This document shows positions 42,298 to 51,486 of a stretch of 64,000 nt of DNA, in pieces. Under the pieces are notes generated by a model. The model made no database searches, was not told where the DNA came from, and worked only from the letters and a program-made list of their open reading frames with translations. The position numbers and the translations under genes are program-made. Source of the DNA: Ginsengibacter sp963792025 (GTDB lineage: Bacteria > Bacteroidota > Bacteroidia > Chitinophagales > Chitinophagaceae); NCBI GenBank assembly GCA_963792025.1, contig CAWBUS010000019.1, positions 152,935 to 216,934 of the forward strand. The letters run 5' to 3'. Position 1 is the first letter of the stretch. Every line of letters starts with the position of its first letter.

Positions 42298-42656
42298 TTA
42301 TTGTGCTAGTGTGAGCATTGCAAGACTTTTACAGTAATAATCCTGCTTACATGGGTAGTAGTACTTTTTTATGCCGTATTTTCCTATATGAGCATTATGA
42401 TCCATGAGGAATAGATATCCGGATATTTAATTTATAAAAGCGTAAGACACATGTGGGAAACCCAATATCGATGTTAGCGCCCGTATACTTTTTTTTATTT
42501 GAATAATTTAAATCCACGGTGTTTTTCTTTTGACGAAGATCAATTATAAGTAAAGTAACAACTGCCTGATTTTTTTAAATTATTTTAATTCAATAACTTC
42601 AATTTACTCCCTTAATATTTATTTATGAGAAATTTTTACCCGGTAAATGTCATCGT
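42298..42656 (+). other. Divergent intergenic region
   Basis: AT-rich, 359 bases, between a minus-strand WG-repeat gene and a plus-strand lipoprotein gene. Expected to hold both promoters. No clear repeat or hairpin found. The sequence TTTTAATTCAATAACTTCAA, about 60-80 bases before the lipoprotein ATG, is not a recognised promoter. Confidence 0.3.
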
Positions 42657-43136
42657 ATGAAAAGAAATACCATTACCTACAAACTTTTTTTAAATTTTGT
42701 AGTACTCCATATTTTAATAATAGTTATCCTTGTATCATGCAGCAAAAAAGATAACTCTTTAGTAAAGGAAACGAAGGCTGCGTCAACAATTACAAATGGT
42801 ATTGCATCCGTTGGACCAGCGGGCCCGCATAATAATTTGGTTTATTATGGCACTACCGATCCAGACCCTTCTGTAGGCTGTCTTGGTGATTATTATTTGG
42901 ATGTCGATAAAGGAATTCTCTATGGCCCTAAGGTAGTGAATGGCTGGGGTGCTTTCCTTACGTTAAATGGCGCTACAGCGGCTGAAAACAAAATTTTTTG
43001 CGGGCCTAACCTACCGGAACTGAGTCTCGGAACTACCGGCGATTACTATGTAAATACGAATGACTTTTTATTTTACGGCCCCAGGACGTCTGCGGGATGG
43101 GGCAACCCCGTTGATCTTCAGCACCGGGGAAAATGA
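42657..43136 (+). CDS. Lipoprotein with tandem GDYYxxxxxxxLYGP repeats
   Basis: 159 aa. A lipoprotein signal with Cys in I-L-V-S-C-S-K-K. A short collagen-like G-P-A-G-P turn is at about residue 53. Two copies of a 25-residue motif follow: C-L-G-D-Y-Y-L-D-V-D-K-G-I-L-Y-G-P-K and T-T-G-D-Y-Y-V-N-T-N-D-F-L-F-Y-G-P-R, each followed by G-W-G. The same motif is common in collagen-like and tail-fibre-like Bacteroidota proteins, where it follows G-x-x repeats. Likely surface-exposed. A partial copy lies at 41462-41640 and a mini membrane protein is encoded convergently on its 3' side in both places. Confidence 0.7.
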   Translation: MKRNTITYKLFLNFVVLHILIIVILVSCSKKDNSLVKETKAASTITNGIASVGPAGPHNNLVYYGTTDPDPSVGCLGDYYLDVDKGILYGPKVVNGWGAFLTLNGATAAENKIFCGPNLPELSLGTTGDYYVNTNDFLFYGPRTSAGWGNPVDLQHRGK

Positions 43137-43544
43137 TATTTCTGCATTCGTGGCACCAAATATATAGCCTGTTAACGTATAGCTTTGGTTGTTAAACAGT
43201 TTTCTGTTTACCTATTAAGCCCAATAGATATAACCCGATAATTACCAATAAAACGGTTAGGCTGACTTCTACCACAACTAAGAAATAAAAGAAGACTTTG
43301 AATAGTTCCAATGTATAATTTTTTATCTAAAAAACGAAACGCCTTTCACAACAAAATATTGCAAAAGAAAAGCTTGATCATTTAGTTTGCACCACCATTT
43401 TTTTCATTGTTATTATTATTTTCCTTCTATAATAATATTCTTAGTAATTTGTTCCCCAACGAAAAAAAAGGCAGGAGCCAATAAAATTGGCTGATAATTT
43501 AATTAACTTATCCTATTCTATACGACAAGTTCAATATAACCCAA
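43137..43544 (+). other. Intergenic region containing the mini-gene at 43192-43311
   Basis: Apart from the 39-codon minus-strand frame this interval is AT-rich with no recognised element. A run CGAAAAAAAAGGCAGGAGCC at about 43459-43478 is followed by ATTGGCTGATA. No hairpin terminator is evident after the lipoprotein gene. Confidence 0.3.
43192..43311 (-). CDS. Mini single-pass membrane protein (copy 2, TTG start)
   Basis: 39 aa on the minus strand: (M/L)-E-L-F-K-V-F-F-Y-F-L, membrane helix V-V-V-E-V-S-L-T-V-L-L-V-I-I-G-L-Y-L-L, tail G-L-I-G-K-Q-K-T-V. It aligns without gaps with copy 1 at 41679 (M-E-x-x-x-V-F-x-Y-F-L). The codon at the aligned start is TTG instead of ATG and no ATG is available upstream before a stop, so it uses TTG or is inactive. 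Like copy 1 it lies 3' of, and convergent with, the GDYY lipoprotein gene. Confidence 0.4.
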   Translation of the reverse strand: MELFKVFFYFLVVVEVSLTVLLVIIGLYLLGLIGKQKTV

Positions 43545-45746
43545 ATGAAGTCAATTTGTTTCTTTTTGTTTGCGCTGACCATTAAGAGTGCTGTAGCCCA
43601 AAGTCCGTTGCAGAAAACATTAAACCAACTGCCCGTTTTTCCTTCGGCTGAAATTAAAGCAGCCCCAGGTGACTGGCTACTTGGCAACACACATGCTGTG
43701 ACGCATGTTTTTAAGGATTCTAACGGTAAGGATATTATTATAACTAACGGGCTCGTATGCCGGCAATTCAGGGTACAACCCTACATGGCTTGTTTTGGAT
43801 TCAGAAATCTTATTACCGGTAAAGAAATGCTACGTGCCATAGAGCCTGAAGCTGAAGTTACTATTAATGGCAAATCGTATAACGTTGGTGGTGTAAAAGG
43901 TCAGTTTGAAAGAGGTTATTTGCAATATAGCTGGCTCGATAAATTTTCACGCGATGAACACGCTTTTGAATTGGTTAATTTTTCAATTTCCAATTTAAAA
44001 CCCCGGTTCACATGGAAGCCGGCGAGATGGAACACATATAATCAATGGCCACCAAAAGGAAAGGAAATAGTTTTTACATACCAGCCGACCGATAAAGAAA
44101 TAACTGGAGTTACAATTAACATATTATATGAGATGTACGATAACATTCCGCTGGTTTCAAAATCGATGGAAGTGCATAACCAAAGCAATGCCAGCATAGT
44201 CATTAACACTTTTAAGAGCGAGAAATTGGCTATGGTAGAAGAAAGTTCAGGCACTAACGATGACGGATACCTGCCATCGCCACATATTTGTATACAAAGC
44301 GATTATGCCTTTGGTGGCGGTTCTTATTCAGATGCTAATCATACAACTTGTTGGTTACCTGATTCCTTATTTACGTCGCAGGTGAATTATAACCTGCAGA
44401 CCCACTGCCTTCTTGAAAGTAAACCGCCATTAGGCCCGGATTACAAATTGGCTCCGGGACAAAAATTTGAAACATTTCATACTTATGAATTAATGTATGA
44501 TGATTATAACAGAGAACGCTGTGGCCTTGCGGAAAGAAAAATGTACCGCATGCTGGCACCATGGGTAACCGAAAATCCCATATTCCTTCACCTGACATCT
44601 ACTGATCCTTTAGAAGTAAAAACAGCAATTGATCAATGTGCCAATGTCGGTTTTGAAATGGTAATTTTAAGTTTCGGCAGCGGGTTGGATATGGAGGACA
44701 CGAGCAATGCTAATATCGAAAAGTTTAAAACGCTGGTAGACTATGCACATTCGAAGAGAATTGAGATGGGGGGTTATTCTTTGTTTTCAAGCAGACACAT
44801 TGATTCCGCGGATGACGTCATTAATCCTAAAACCGGTAAACCCGGCGGGGCCATTTTTGGCGATGCCCCTTGCTTAGGAAGCAACTGGGGACTTGATTAT
44901 CTTCAAAAGCTAAAGACATTTATTACTAAAACAGGTTTTAAGGTGTTAGAAAATGATGGCCCTTACCCCGGTGATATATGTGCTTCTACTTCGCATCCGG
45001 GTCATAGTGGTGCTGATGATTCTCAATGGAAACAGTGGAGTTTAGAATCATCATTTTATCGCTGGCTGCGGGAAAAAGATATATATCTCAATGCACCCGA
45101 TTGGTATTTTTTAAATGGTTCCAGCAAAATAGCAATCGGTTATCGTGAAGATAATTGGTCGTTGCCAAGAGAGAGGCAAATAATTTTGGGACGACAAAAT
45201 ATATATGACGGCACGTGGGAAAAATCGCCGGGTATGAGTTGGACTTTTGTTCCACTGACACAATACCACGGGGGCGGAGCCGCGGCAACAATCGAACCTC
45301 TACACGAGCACATCAATGCTTATGAAGCACATCTTGTTCAGAATTTTGGAAGTGGCGTGCAAGCCTGTTACCGCGGACCAAGGTTATATGACACACCGGA
45401 AACTGAAGCAATGGTAAAAGAAGAAGTTGCCTGGTATAAAAAATACCGGAATATACTTAACGCCGATATAATACACATACGCAGGCCTGATGGACGGGAT
45501 TATGATGCGGTGATGCATGTTGATCCTAAAGGAAAAGAAAAAGCATTAATTATGATCTACAATCCTCTTGACACTTCAATTACGAGGAAAATAAAATTGC
45601 CTTTATACTATGCGGGGTTAACTAACGCTGCTCATATAAGGGAGAAGGAAAATCCAATGCAATTGTATCATTTAAACAGGGACTATTCTGTTGATCTTAC
45701 GGTAAAAATAGATTCCCGTTCCTATACCTGGTTTATCATTGAATAG
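43545..45746 (+). CDS. Secreted putative glycoside hydrolase (alpha-galactosidase-like, clan GH-D type layout)
   Basis: 733 aa. Signal peptide to about residue 19 (K-S-A-V-A-Q-S). The N-terminal about 330 residues are a beta-sandwich resembling those of GH36-type enzymes. A TIM-barrel-like region follows: N-P-I-F-L-H-L-T-S-T-D-P; G-F-E-M-V-I-L-S-F-G-S-G-L-D; E-M-G-G-Y-S-L-F-S-S-R; K-V-L-E-N-D-G-P-Y-P-G-D, where the Asp could be a catalytic residue by analogy. The C-terminal beta domain includes A-L-I-M-I-Y-N-P-L-D. I am fairly sure of a hydrolase of the alpha-galactosidase superfamily, less sure of the family number or substrate. It stands alone. No SusCD pair or other carbohydrate genes are nearby. 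Confidence 0.6.
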   Translation: MKSICFFLFALTIKSAVAQSPLQKTLNQLPVFPSAEIKAAPGDWLLGNTHAVTHVFKDSNGKDIIITNGLVCRQFRVQPYMACFGFRNLITGKEMLRAIEPEAEVTINGKSYNVGGVKGQFERGYLQYSWLDKFSRDEHAFELVNFSISNLKPRFTWKPARWNTYNQWPPKGKEIVFTYQPTDKEITGVTINILYEMYDNIPLVSKSMEVHNQSNASIVINTFKSEKLAMVEESSGTNDDGYLPSPHICIQSDYAFGGGSYSDANHTTCWLPDSLFTSQVNYNLQTHCLLESKPPLGPDYKLAPGQKFETFHTYELMYDDYNRERCGLAERKMYRMLAPWVTENPIFLHLTSTDPLEVKTAIDQCANVGFEMVILSFGSGLDMEDTSNANIEKFKTLVDYAHSKRIEMGGYSLFSSRHIDSADDVINPKTGKPGGAIFGDAPCLGSNWGLDYLQKLKTFITKTGFKVLENDGPYPGDICASTSHPGHSGADDSQWKQWSLESSFYRWLREKDIYLNAPDWYFLNGSSKIAIGYREDNWSLPRERQIILGRQNIYDGTWEKSPGMSWTFVPLTQYHGGGAAATIEPLHEHINAYEAHLVQNFGSGVQACYRGPRLYDTPETEAMVKEEVAWYKKYRNILNADIIHIRRPDGRDYDAVMHVDPKGKEKALIMIYNPLDTSITRKIKLPLYYAGLTNAAHIREKENPMQLYHLNRDYSVDLTVKIDSRSYTWFIIE

Positions 45747-45815
45747 CCATTATTTTCTTTCAATAAATTATTGCGTATAGGGGAGAACGTTAGCCATTTG
45801 CTAAAATGCGGCAAC

Positions 45816-45859
45816 CACTTAGTTTGGTAGTTAAACATTCCAACGCCGAGGGTTTCAAC
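45816..45859 (+). repeat. Dispersed intergenic repeat, worn copy
   Basis: CACTTAGTTTGGTAGTTAAACATTCC..., ending GCCGAGGGTTTCAAC. It looks like the start of arm A fused to the end of arm B. It ends just before the stop of the minus-strand gene at 45862, as at 22488. Confidence 0.4.
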
Positions 45860-45861
45860 TA

Positions 45862-46620
45862 TTAATTGTTGCTAATTGACAATGCATTTGCATGTAATTC
45901 GGCCATTGTCCTCAAAAGGTTGCAGCGTTTTAAAAACTCCTCCCAAACATTGTATAACGTGGTAGTTTGCTGGTTCAGATTGGTGTAATTAGCTATGGCC
46001 TTGTCACAAAAATCCATGAGGCTGGCGCGGGACTCCTCTTGCACACTTCTATAACTGAGAAATCTGTCATATTCATCGTCGAACGTAACAATATTTATGG
46101 AATTATCTTCCCAATTACCGGAATGGGTTGTGCGAATCACCGAAAATTCTTCATATAGTAAATTCACTTCATCCTCGTTGGCCAGGTTATATTCATTTAC
46201 TTCTTTTGATAGCACTTTTGTCATTTTAAAAATTCCGACAATTTTTTCGTTATAGTCTAGTATTTCTTTGCTTGTGTTTACCTGGCTTTCTGTTAGCTTT
46301 TCGAGGCTTGTTTCACCGGAAACATAGGTAACTTCAGACAACTTATCAGCAAGTTCACTGCAATCATTAAAAGTGGCTTGAACATGAAATAAATCTTCCC
46401 TGACGGCGTCTATCGTTTTGTTTAAGGGTACAAATTCACGAAATAGTTTATTTGCAGTTTGCCGCATTTTTATTTCAAAGTCATGCAATTTTACATATGC
46501 TGCAAGTAACTGTTCATCCTGTGTAGTCATGACAGTTTTACCTGGCTCGTAAATTATTTCTATATTTCTGGCCGCGTGTTTTATTATGTCCTTTTTTATC
46601 GTTTCGTGTAACTGCTGCAT
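45862..46620 (-). CDS. Cytoplasmic helical protein of unknown function
   Basis: 252 aa on the minus strand, no signal peptide or membrane helix. Mostly charged amphipathic helices: A-A-Y-V-K-L-H-D-F-E-I-K-M-R-Q-T; L-N-K-T-I-D-A-V-R-E-D-L; I-L-D-Y-N-E-K-I-V-G-I-F-K-M-T. A coiled-coil or four-helix-bundle fold is likely. The C-terminal part reads Y-D-R-F-L-S-Y-R-S-V and L-Y-N-V-W-E-E-F-L-K-R-C. No domain recognised. Upstream, 332 bases separate it from the amidohydrolase gene, so it is probably transcribed alone. Confidence 0.6.
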   Translation of the reverse strand: MQQLHETIKKDIIKHAARNIEIIYEPGKTVMTTQDEQLLAAYVKLHDFEIKMRQTANKLFREFVPLNKTIDAVREDLFHVQATFNDCSELADKLSEVTYVSGETSLEKLTESQVNTSKEILDYNEKIVGIFKMTKVLSKEVNEYNLANEDEVNLLYEEFSVIRTTHSGNWEDNSINIVTFDDEYDRFLSYRSVQEESRASLMDFCDKAIANYTNLNQQTTTLYNVWEEFLKRCNLLRTMAELHANALSISNN

Positions 46621-46952
46621 AACTATAATTTTTGAATTTCTTATAGAGTTTAAACGTGCCGATATTTTTTTTAGTATGTACTAATTTGCCCGAAAAGTCG
46701 GAGCTATTTGAATTTGGATTCCTATGGAATAATATGGCACCGGCAAAAAGTTGATCTGTTTCCCTGATATAGTTGAATGTGGGAACACCATGTTTAATGC
46801 CCACAATCATGATATAACCGACGGACAAATTATCATGTCGGGTAACTTTCTCGTAAGCAAATAATCTCATAGTCAAATTTAAAATCAACGAAGAATATTT
46901 GCAAAGCAAATTCGTCCTCGTCAAACTAGTCAAAGCAACATTGGAGTAATAG

Positions 46953-48626
46953 TCACATGTCTCTGTAACCCGGGCCCTTTAAAAACCTGCCGGGCGATGC
47001 ACCTGTGTGTTCGTCATTTTTCAACACTTGTACTCCGTTCACAAATACGTCACTCACACCGGTTGCATATTGATGCGGCTTATCATAGGTCGCATGATCC
47101 TGCACAGTGTTTGGATTAAAGATTACTATATCAGCATAATAGCCTACCATTAGTATTCCACGTTTTTTTAATTTAATGTTTGTAGCAGGCAGTTTTGCCA
47201 ATTTATAAATTGCTTGTTGAAGGGACATCAGTTTTTCATCACGGGTATATTTTCCGATTACCCTGGCAAAACATCCATACGCACGCGGATGTGCATTTGA
47301 TTTTAGAAAAACACCTTCCGGCGTATAAGAAGCCTCATCGCTTCCGAAGCTTACCCAGGGCAAAGCAACTTCTTTTTTTACATTGTTCTCATCCATTAAA
47401 AAATAAGCAACCCCTACTCTTGTACTGTCCTCCACAATAAGATCCATCGCCGTTTCTTCTGGAGTGGTGCCGCGAATTCTGGCGACTTCGGCTACGGTTT
47501 TACCTGTAAATTTCTTTAACGAATCCTGTTTAAACTGCAGCAACAAAATATTTTCAGGACCGCCGGAACCATAGTACAAATTTTCCCAGTCATTGGCATT
47601 AGTATGCATAACCTTAACCATTTGTTTTCTTATAACGGGATCCTGTAGACGAACTCTCAGCTTTCCAAAACCTCCATCCTGCAATGTTGGAGGAAAACAC
47701 GATGTTAATCCTGTTGCAGCCGCCGTATAAGTATACATATTTGCAGTGATAGAAATCCCTTGTTTACGTGCAGCTTCCACCATCGCAATCACACTGTCTA
47801 TCTTATTCCAATTATCTTTTCCTGCGGCTTTTAAGTGACATATCTCAACAGGTATGTGAGCTTCTTTGGCAATCGTGATAATTTCATTAACCGCCTGCGT
47901 GAGTTGATTTCCCTCACTGCGTATATGGCTGATATAAGTGCCTCCATATTTCGATGCTTCTTTGCAGAGAGCAACCAATTCACCAGTTTTTGCAAAATTA
48001 TCCGGCGGATAAATAAGTGCGCAGGTAACACCCAAAGCACCTTCTTCCATTGCTGTATCAACCAGTAATTTCATGCTGTCAAGTTGTTGCGCAGTCGGTG
48101 CTTTATTATCCTCCCCAATCACATATTGTCTTACAGTACCTGCACCAACAAAAGAAGCAATATTGCAGGAGATGCCTTTGTGTTCTAGTGTGTTCATATA
48201 TTCTCCCAGCGTGTTCCAGCTTACATTGTATTTTATATCGCCCTGCCCTTTTTGCAATTGCTCTTTCATCGCTGCATTCAAAGGGCCAAAACTTGATTCT
48301 GTAAAAATTTCTGTTGTTACTCCCTGCCTTATATCGCTCTGCGCTCTTCCGTCCTGGAAGAGTGACTCTTCAGAATGTCCCATCATATTAATAAAGCCAG
48401 GCGCCACAGCTTTACCACCAGCATCTATCTCATCTTTTGCGTGAGCATTTTTTAAATCACCAATAAATGCAATAGTATCCTTATTTATAGCAATATCTGC
48501 CTTAAAGGGTTCACCACCATTGCCATCATAGACCATACCATTTCTTATGATCATATCATATTGTTGAGATTGATTGCATGCAGAAATTGTAAGAGCAATG
48601 GCTATGAAAATAAATGGATGTCGCAT
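46953..48626 (-). CDS. D-aminoacylase-like amidohydrolase lipoprotein (N-acyl-D-amino-acid deacylase family)
   Basis: 557 aa on the minus strand. Lipoprotein signal with Cys in L-T-I-S-A-C. Amidohydrolase fold: Y-D-M-I-I-R-N-G-M-V-Y-D-G start of the beta-sandwich, V-A-P-G-F-I-N-M-M-G-H-S-E at the first metal site, S-H-I-R-S-E-G at the carboxylate/His site, E-I-C-H-L-K-A-A-G, S-F-G-S-D-E-A-S-Y for the Asp site, and the closing Y-A-D-I-V-I-F-N-P. Family members remove acyl groups from D-amino acids. The first metal motif is H-x-H in classical enzymes but M-G-H here, as in a Bacteroidota subgroup that may use one metal. Faces the periplasm. Complete by length. Confidence 0.85.
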   Translation of the reverse strand: MRHPFIFIAIALTISACNQSQQYDMIIRNGMVYDGNGGEPFKADIAINKDTIAFIGDLKNAHAKDEIDAGGKAVAPGFINMMGHSEESLFQDGRAQSDIRQGVTTEIFTESSFGPLNAAMKEQLQKGQGDIKYNVSWNTLGEYMNTLEHKGISCNIASFVGAGTVRQYVIGEDNKAPTAQQLDSMKLLVDTAMEEGALGVTCALIYPPDNFAKTGELVALCKEASKYGGTYISHIRSEGNQLTQAVNEIITIAKEAHIPVEICHLKAAGKDNWNKIDSVIAMVEAARKQGISITANMYTYTAAATGLTSCFPPTLQDGGFGKLRVRLQDPVIRKQMVKVMHTNANDWENLYYGSGGPENILLLQFKQDSLKKFTGKTVAEVARIRGTTPEETAMDLIVEDSTRVGVAYFLMDENNVKKEVALPWVSFGSDEASYTPEGVFLKSNAHPRAYGCFARVIGKYTRDEKLMSLQQAIYKLAKLPATNIKLKKRGILMVGYYADIVIFNPNTVQDHATYDKPHQYATGVSDVFVNGVQVLKNDEHTGASPGRFLKGPGYRDM

Positions 48627-48845
48627 TTTGATTTTTTCGATTTTGGCAAAAGTTAAAACTGTAAAGTAGTTATTATTTTGAGAAGGAAATTCAGGAAGTT
48701 TATGTTGGCAATCACCATAAAAAATCCAGGTTTAGGCAGATTGATTAGAAGGGTGCTTTTATTGTTGAGAATTGATCTTATAATAAAAACTATTTTTTAA
48801 ATATTATCTAATGGAAAGTATTATTCATAAGTAACATGCAAATTG

Positions 48846-50081
48846 CTATTCATTAAGCAACCTGTCAACCGTTTCATAAAATTTATTCTTAGATTCCACA
48901 TAATATTTACCACTTCCGGGACCATAAAAATTGGTATGAATCTCCCTTACGTTTCCCTTCTTATCAATAAAAATAGTAGTTGGAAAAGATTTAATAGCAG
49001 TAAGCTGCGGCAATGTCTTTTCTGTCTTATGTTCATCGCCCGCTGTAACACCGGTTATTAGTATTGGATATGTTACATCCAATAGTTTCTGAAATTTGAT
49101 TAAACTTTTTTTCGACCTGTTACTATCTGTGGTTAGTTCGTAGGCCAACGCAATTATTTCTATCCCTTTCGAATGATTACGTTTATAATAATCGGCAAGA
49201 AACTTCGTCTCATCGAGACAGTTAGCACACCAGCTTCCCATTAGCTGAATAACCACTACTTTATTTTTATACTTGTCGTCATTAATTGAAACGGGCACGC
49301 CTTGCAGGTCATTAAAAGTAAAATTTAGTCGCGATGCGCCTTTGCGTAATTCAGTTGGCTCATTTATCTCTGGCAATGCAGCACTGTCATTTCTCTTAGC
49401 TATCCATGTTTCTTTAGCAGAATAGCCATTATAGAAAACTCCACCCGTAATGGTGTTTGCGTTGTCAACTTTTGCTTCCAACAAGTGGACATTATCGCCA
49501 TCAAACCCTGACAGCATGAGTGAGTCGCCTGTTACTATTCCATCAAGGTAACGGTAATCGGCAGCCGGCGTTAAAAAGCTTCCTGTAAGCATATTACCAT
49601 TTTGTTCAAAAACTCCCAATGCTTTGCGCAAAGTTCCATTCGCTCTTGTAATAGTAACATCCCACTTACCTGAAATATTATTTTTCGCTGGTCCTGAGTT
49701 GGCGGGAAAACGATTCTTGTCTTTGGCATAAGCGTAAAGTGGCCAGTATTGCGTTGTGCCGGATGTGCCCTTTATGTAGGTTCCACTCATGTCTCCATTT
49801 GTCAGCAATCTTATTCTGAATGAAGATTCAAATGCGGGCGTCGCAAAGAACATAGAATCTCCCGTAATGCTTACATCCGATATTTTTATTTTCTCCCGGG
49901 CATTGAGAATATACAAAACTATTTTTCCTTGTTCCATTTTTTTCTCAAGCATAAAAGGCACCAGCTTAGCATCCCTTCGCTCCAATAGAACCCTCCAGCT
50001 ATTATATAATTGTTTGGCATCCTGCGCTTGCATCATCGCAACTGAAAGCAGGCAAAGAGTAAGTAAAATATATCTTTTCAT
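48846..50081 (-). CDS. Secreted TlpA-type thioredoxin-fold protein with an extra N-terminal domain
   Basis: 411 aa on the minus strand from the ATG at 50081 (an upstream in-frame start adds 7 residues before the signal and is less likely). Signal peptide to about residue 19 (A-M-M-Q-A-Q). An N-terminal domain of about 230 residues (G-S-F-L-T-P-A-A-D-Y-R-Y-L-D-G; T-G-G-V-F-Y-N-G-Y-S-A-K) is beta-rich. A TlpA/AhpC-like redoxin at about 255-411 has the redox motif W-C-A-N-C, the preceding V-V-V-I-Q-L-M-G-S, and cis-Pro S-F-P-T-T-I-F-I-D. It probably reduces disulfides or cytochrome cysteines in the periplasm. The N-domain resembles that of many Bacteroidota TlpA proteins. Single gene. Confidence 0.85.
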   Translation of the reverse strand: MKRYILLTLCLLSVAMMQAQDAKQLYNSWRVLLERRDAKLVPFMLEKKMEQGKIVLYILNAREKIKISDVSITGDSMFFATPAFESSFRIRLLTNGDMSGTYIKGTSGTTQYWPLYAYAKDKNRFPANSGPAKNNISGKWDVTITRANGTLRKALGVFEQNGNMLTGSFLTPAADYRYLDGIVTGDSLMLSGFDGDNVHLLEAKVDNANTITGGVFYNGYSAKETWIAKRNDSAALPEINEPTELRKGASRLNFTFNDLQGVPVSINDDKYKNKVVVIQLMGSWCANCLDETKFLADYYKRNHSKGIEIIALAYELTTDSNRSKKSLIKFQKLLDVTYPILITGVTAGDEHKTEKTLPQLTAIKSFPTTIFIDKKGNVREIHTNFYGPGSGKYYVESKNKFYETVDRLLNE

Positions 50082-50459
50082 TCTGATAAATTCAATACAC
50101 AACTTTCTAAAAAAAGAGATTGTTATCGATGAAGATAATCAAAATGAAAGTCACATATACTTATCATGAACGTTTATCAAAATATCGTTGAGGTGGTAGA
50201 ATACAACGCAAACACTGCGTTATCCATAGATGGGCAGGAGAACCTGCAGTTTGCAACGTGTTTGAAGTTATGTTATATCCTTTTCGTTGAACGTAAAAGA
50301 TTCTAATGAATAGCTCTATAGAAACCACGCCGCCTAATGTTTTATTATAAGTTTGAAACTACCAGCCAGGATTAGACGTAAAATATCCAACGTAATTGCA
50401 CTGGCGGCAATACTTCTATAATAATACATTTTTTCGGTTAATGGGAATTACAGGCAACT

Positions 50460-50564
50460 TTACGTGCCGCTGTATACCCAAAGCGCCGACAGAAACCCTG
50501 CCGCTATCACCGCAAGGCTTATAAAAATATATCTCAGGCTGCTTCGCTTTTGAAATAAATCCAT
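50460..50564 (-). CDS. 34-aa single-pass membrane miniprotein
   Basis: ATG at 50564 on the minus strand, stop at 50460. The text is M-D-L-F-Q-K-R-S-S-L-R-Y, then a membrane helix I-F-I-S-L-A-V-I-A-A-G-F-L-S-A-L-W-V-Y, then S-G-T. The positive-inside N-terminus and clean helix look like a real protein. No family known. It is too short for most gene finders. Confidence 0.4.
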   Translation of the reverse strand: MDLFQKRSSLRYIFISLAVIAAGFLSALWVYSGT

Positions 50565-50691
50565 AGGTTAAAATGTTGTTAGGTCAATCGTTACTTTATA
50601 ACGAAAAACGTGCCGGTTTTATTTTGTTTGAGGAAAAATCGAATTTTCAGCTTATGCCTTCAAATTTTAAATGAGTACGGCCGGTTGCCGG

Positions 50692-50838
50692 TTAATAGCC
50701 TCGATAACTCCGGTTATTAACACCGTGGTTGTGCAAAGAGCGACCATTGCCTTGAACAGAGCGCGAGCCATTACAACCCAGTAATAGCATGACAATTATT
50801 ACTACTGCAACGCGGGGTTTGTAGATTTTGTTTTTCAT
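50692..50838 (-). CDS. 48-aa lipoprotein
   Basis: ATG at 50838 on the minus strand: M-K-N-K-I-Y-K-P-R, hydrophobic V-A-V-V-I-I-V-M-L-L-L-G-C with the lipobox L-L-G-C, then a polar Asn/Arg/Gly-rich tail N-G-S-R-S-V-Q-G-N-G-R-S-L-H-N-H-G-V ending Y-R-G-Y. A textbook lipoprotein signal followed by only about 26 residues. Upstream (50839 onward on minus) is a plain AT-rich leader. Function unknown. Confidence 0.5.
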   Translation of the reverse strand: MKNKIYKPRVAVVIIVMLLLGCNGSRSVQGNGRSLHNHGVNNRSYRGY

Positions 50839-51081
50839 AGTTTGGTTTTCAAAAAAATAACGCAGTAAACGGTTATATTTACCGCAAGTTTAAGGAACTA
50901 TAGAACGTTTCTAACTCACTTTATATTGTAAATGTGCACCTTGCTGTACGAAGCTTTAATAATTTCTTTTCTTCTTTTCCACGATCAAAAACCATAAACG
51001 TCGAAGTAATCTGTTTCATTAGCATTTTATCAAATTAATGACTCGAAAAAGACTTAACTTTAAGAAGCTAAAAGATACAGT

Positions 51082-51486
51082 ATGCCTGTTCAGTTTAAAA
51101 TAAAAGTTACGAAGGATATCCTGCAGATGAGCAAGGAGTGTGGCATTCGGGAAGATGCAGCCTCGATTGGAAAAAATTGCGCTATCGCACTTACACTGAA
51201 AGATATTTTTCCGGATGTTTTCGTTTCAGGAGACAACATTTATCCATTTGGCCGGGAAGATAAAGATCCGTCTCACAACATCACTATTCCAATGCCTAAA
51301 ATAGCAAGAGATTTCGTGAAGGTCTTCGATTCATTGTCAGCTATTCATAACCTCAGGGTACGGCTTCCTGAGTTTGAATTTTCGATCGACATTCCTGACG
51401 AACTTATTTCGGAAATTGATATTGAAGAAGTAACAACACTTCCGCATCGGGTTAACTCTTCGTGCGCATGCCAACAAAATCCATAA
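51082..51486 (+). CDS. Small cytoplasmic protein of unknown function
   Basis: 134 aa, no signal peptide. Sequence features are I-K-V-T-K-D-I-L-Q-M-S-K-E-C-G, then N-C-A-I-A-L-T-L-K-D-I-F-P-D-V-F-V, then I-A-R-D-F-V-K-V-F-D-S-L, and a tail with two cysteines (N-S-S-C-A-C-Q-Q-N-P). Balanced alpha/beta content, no motif recognised. ATG is the only reasonable start. A single gene. Confidence 0.6.
   Translation: MPVQFKIKVTKDILQMSKECGIREDAASIGKNCAIALTLKDIFPDVFVSGDNIYPFGREDKDPSHNITIPMPKIARDFVKVFDSLSAIHNLRVRLPEFEFSIDIPDELISEIDIEEVTTLPHRVNSSCACQQNP

Larger units (their letters stand above)
50082..51081 (+). other. Long intergenic stretch with two minus-strand mini-genes
   Basis: One kilobase without a long ORF. 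It contains two short minus-strand frames, entered separately at 50460-50564 and 50692-50838. The remaining DNA is AT-rich. No repeats of the main family are seen here, unlike the first half of the window. Confidence 0.4.

Noticed and set aside
46538..46933. A 131-codon open minus-strand frame between the amidohydrolase and the helical protein gene
   Set aside because: It overlaps the start of the 45862-46620 gene by over 80 bases, has no recognisable domain and its composition changes along its length. A shorter version from the ATG at 46870 is possible but unsupported.
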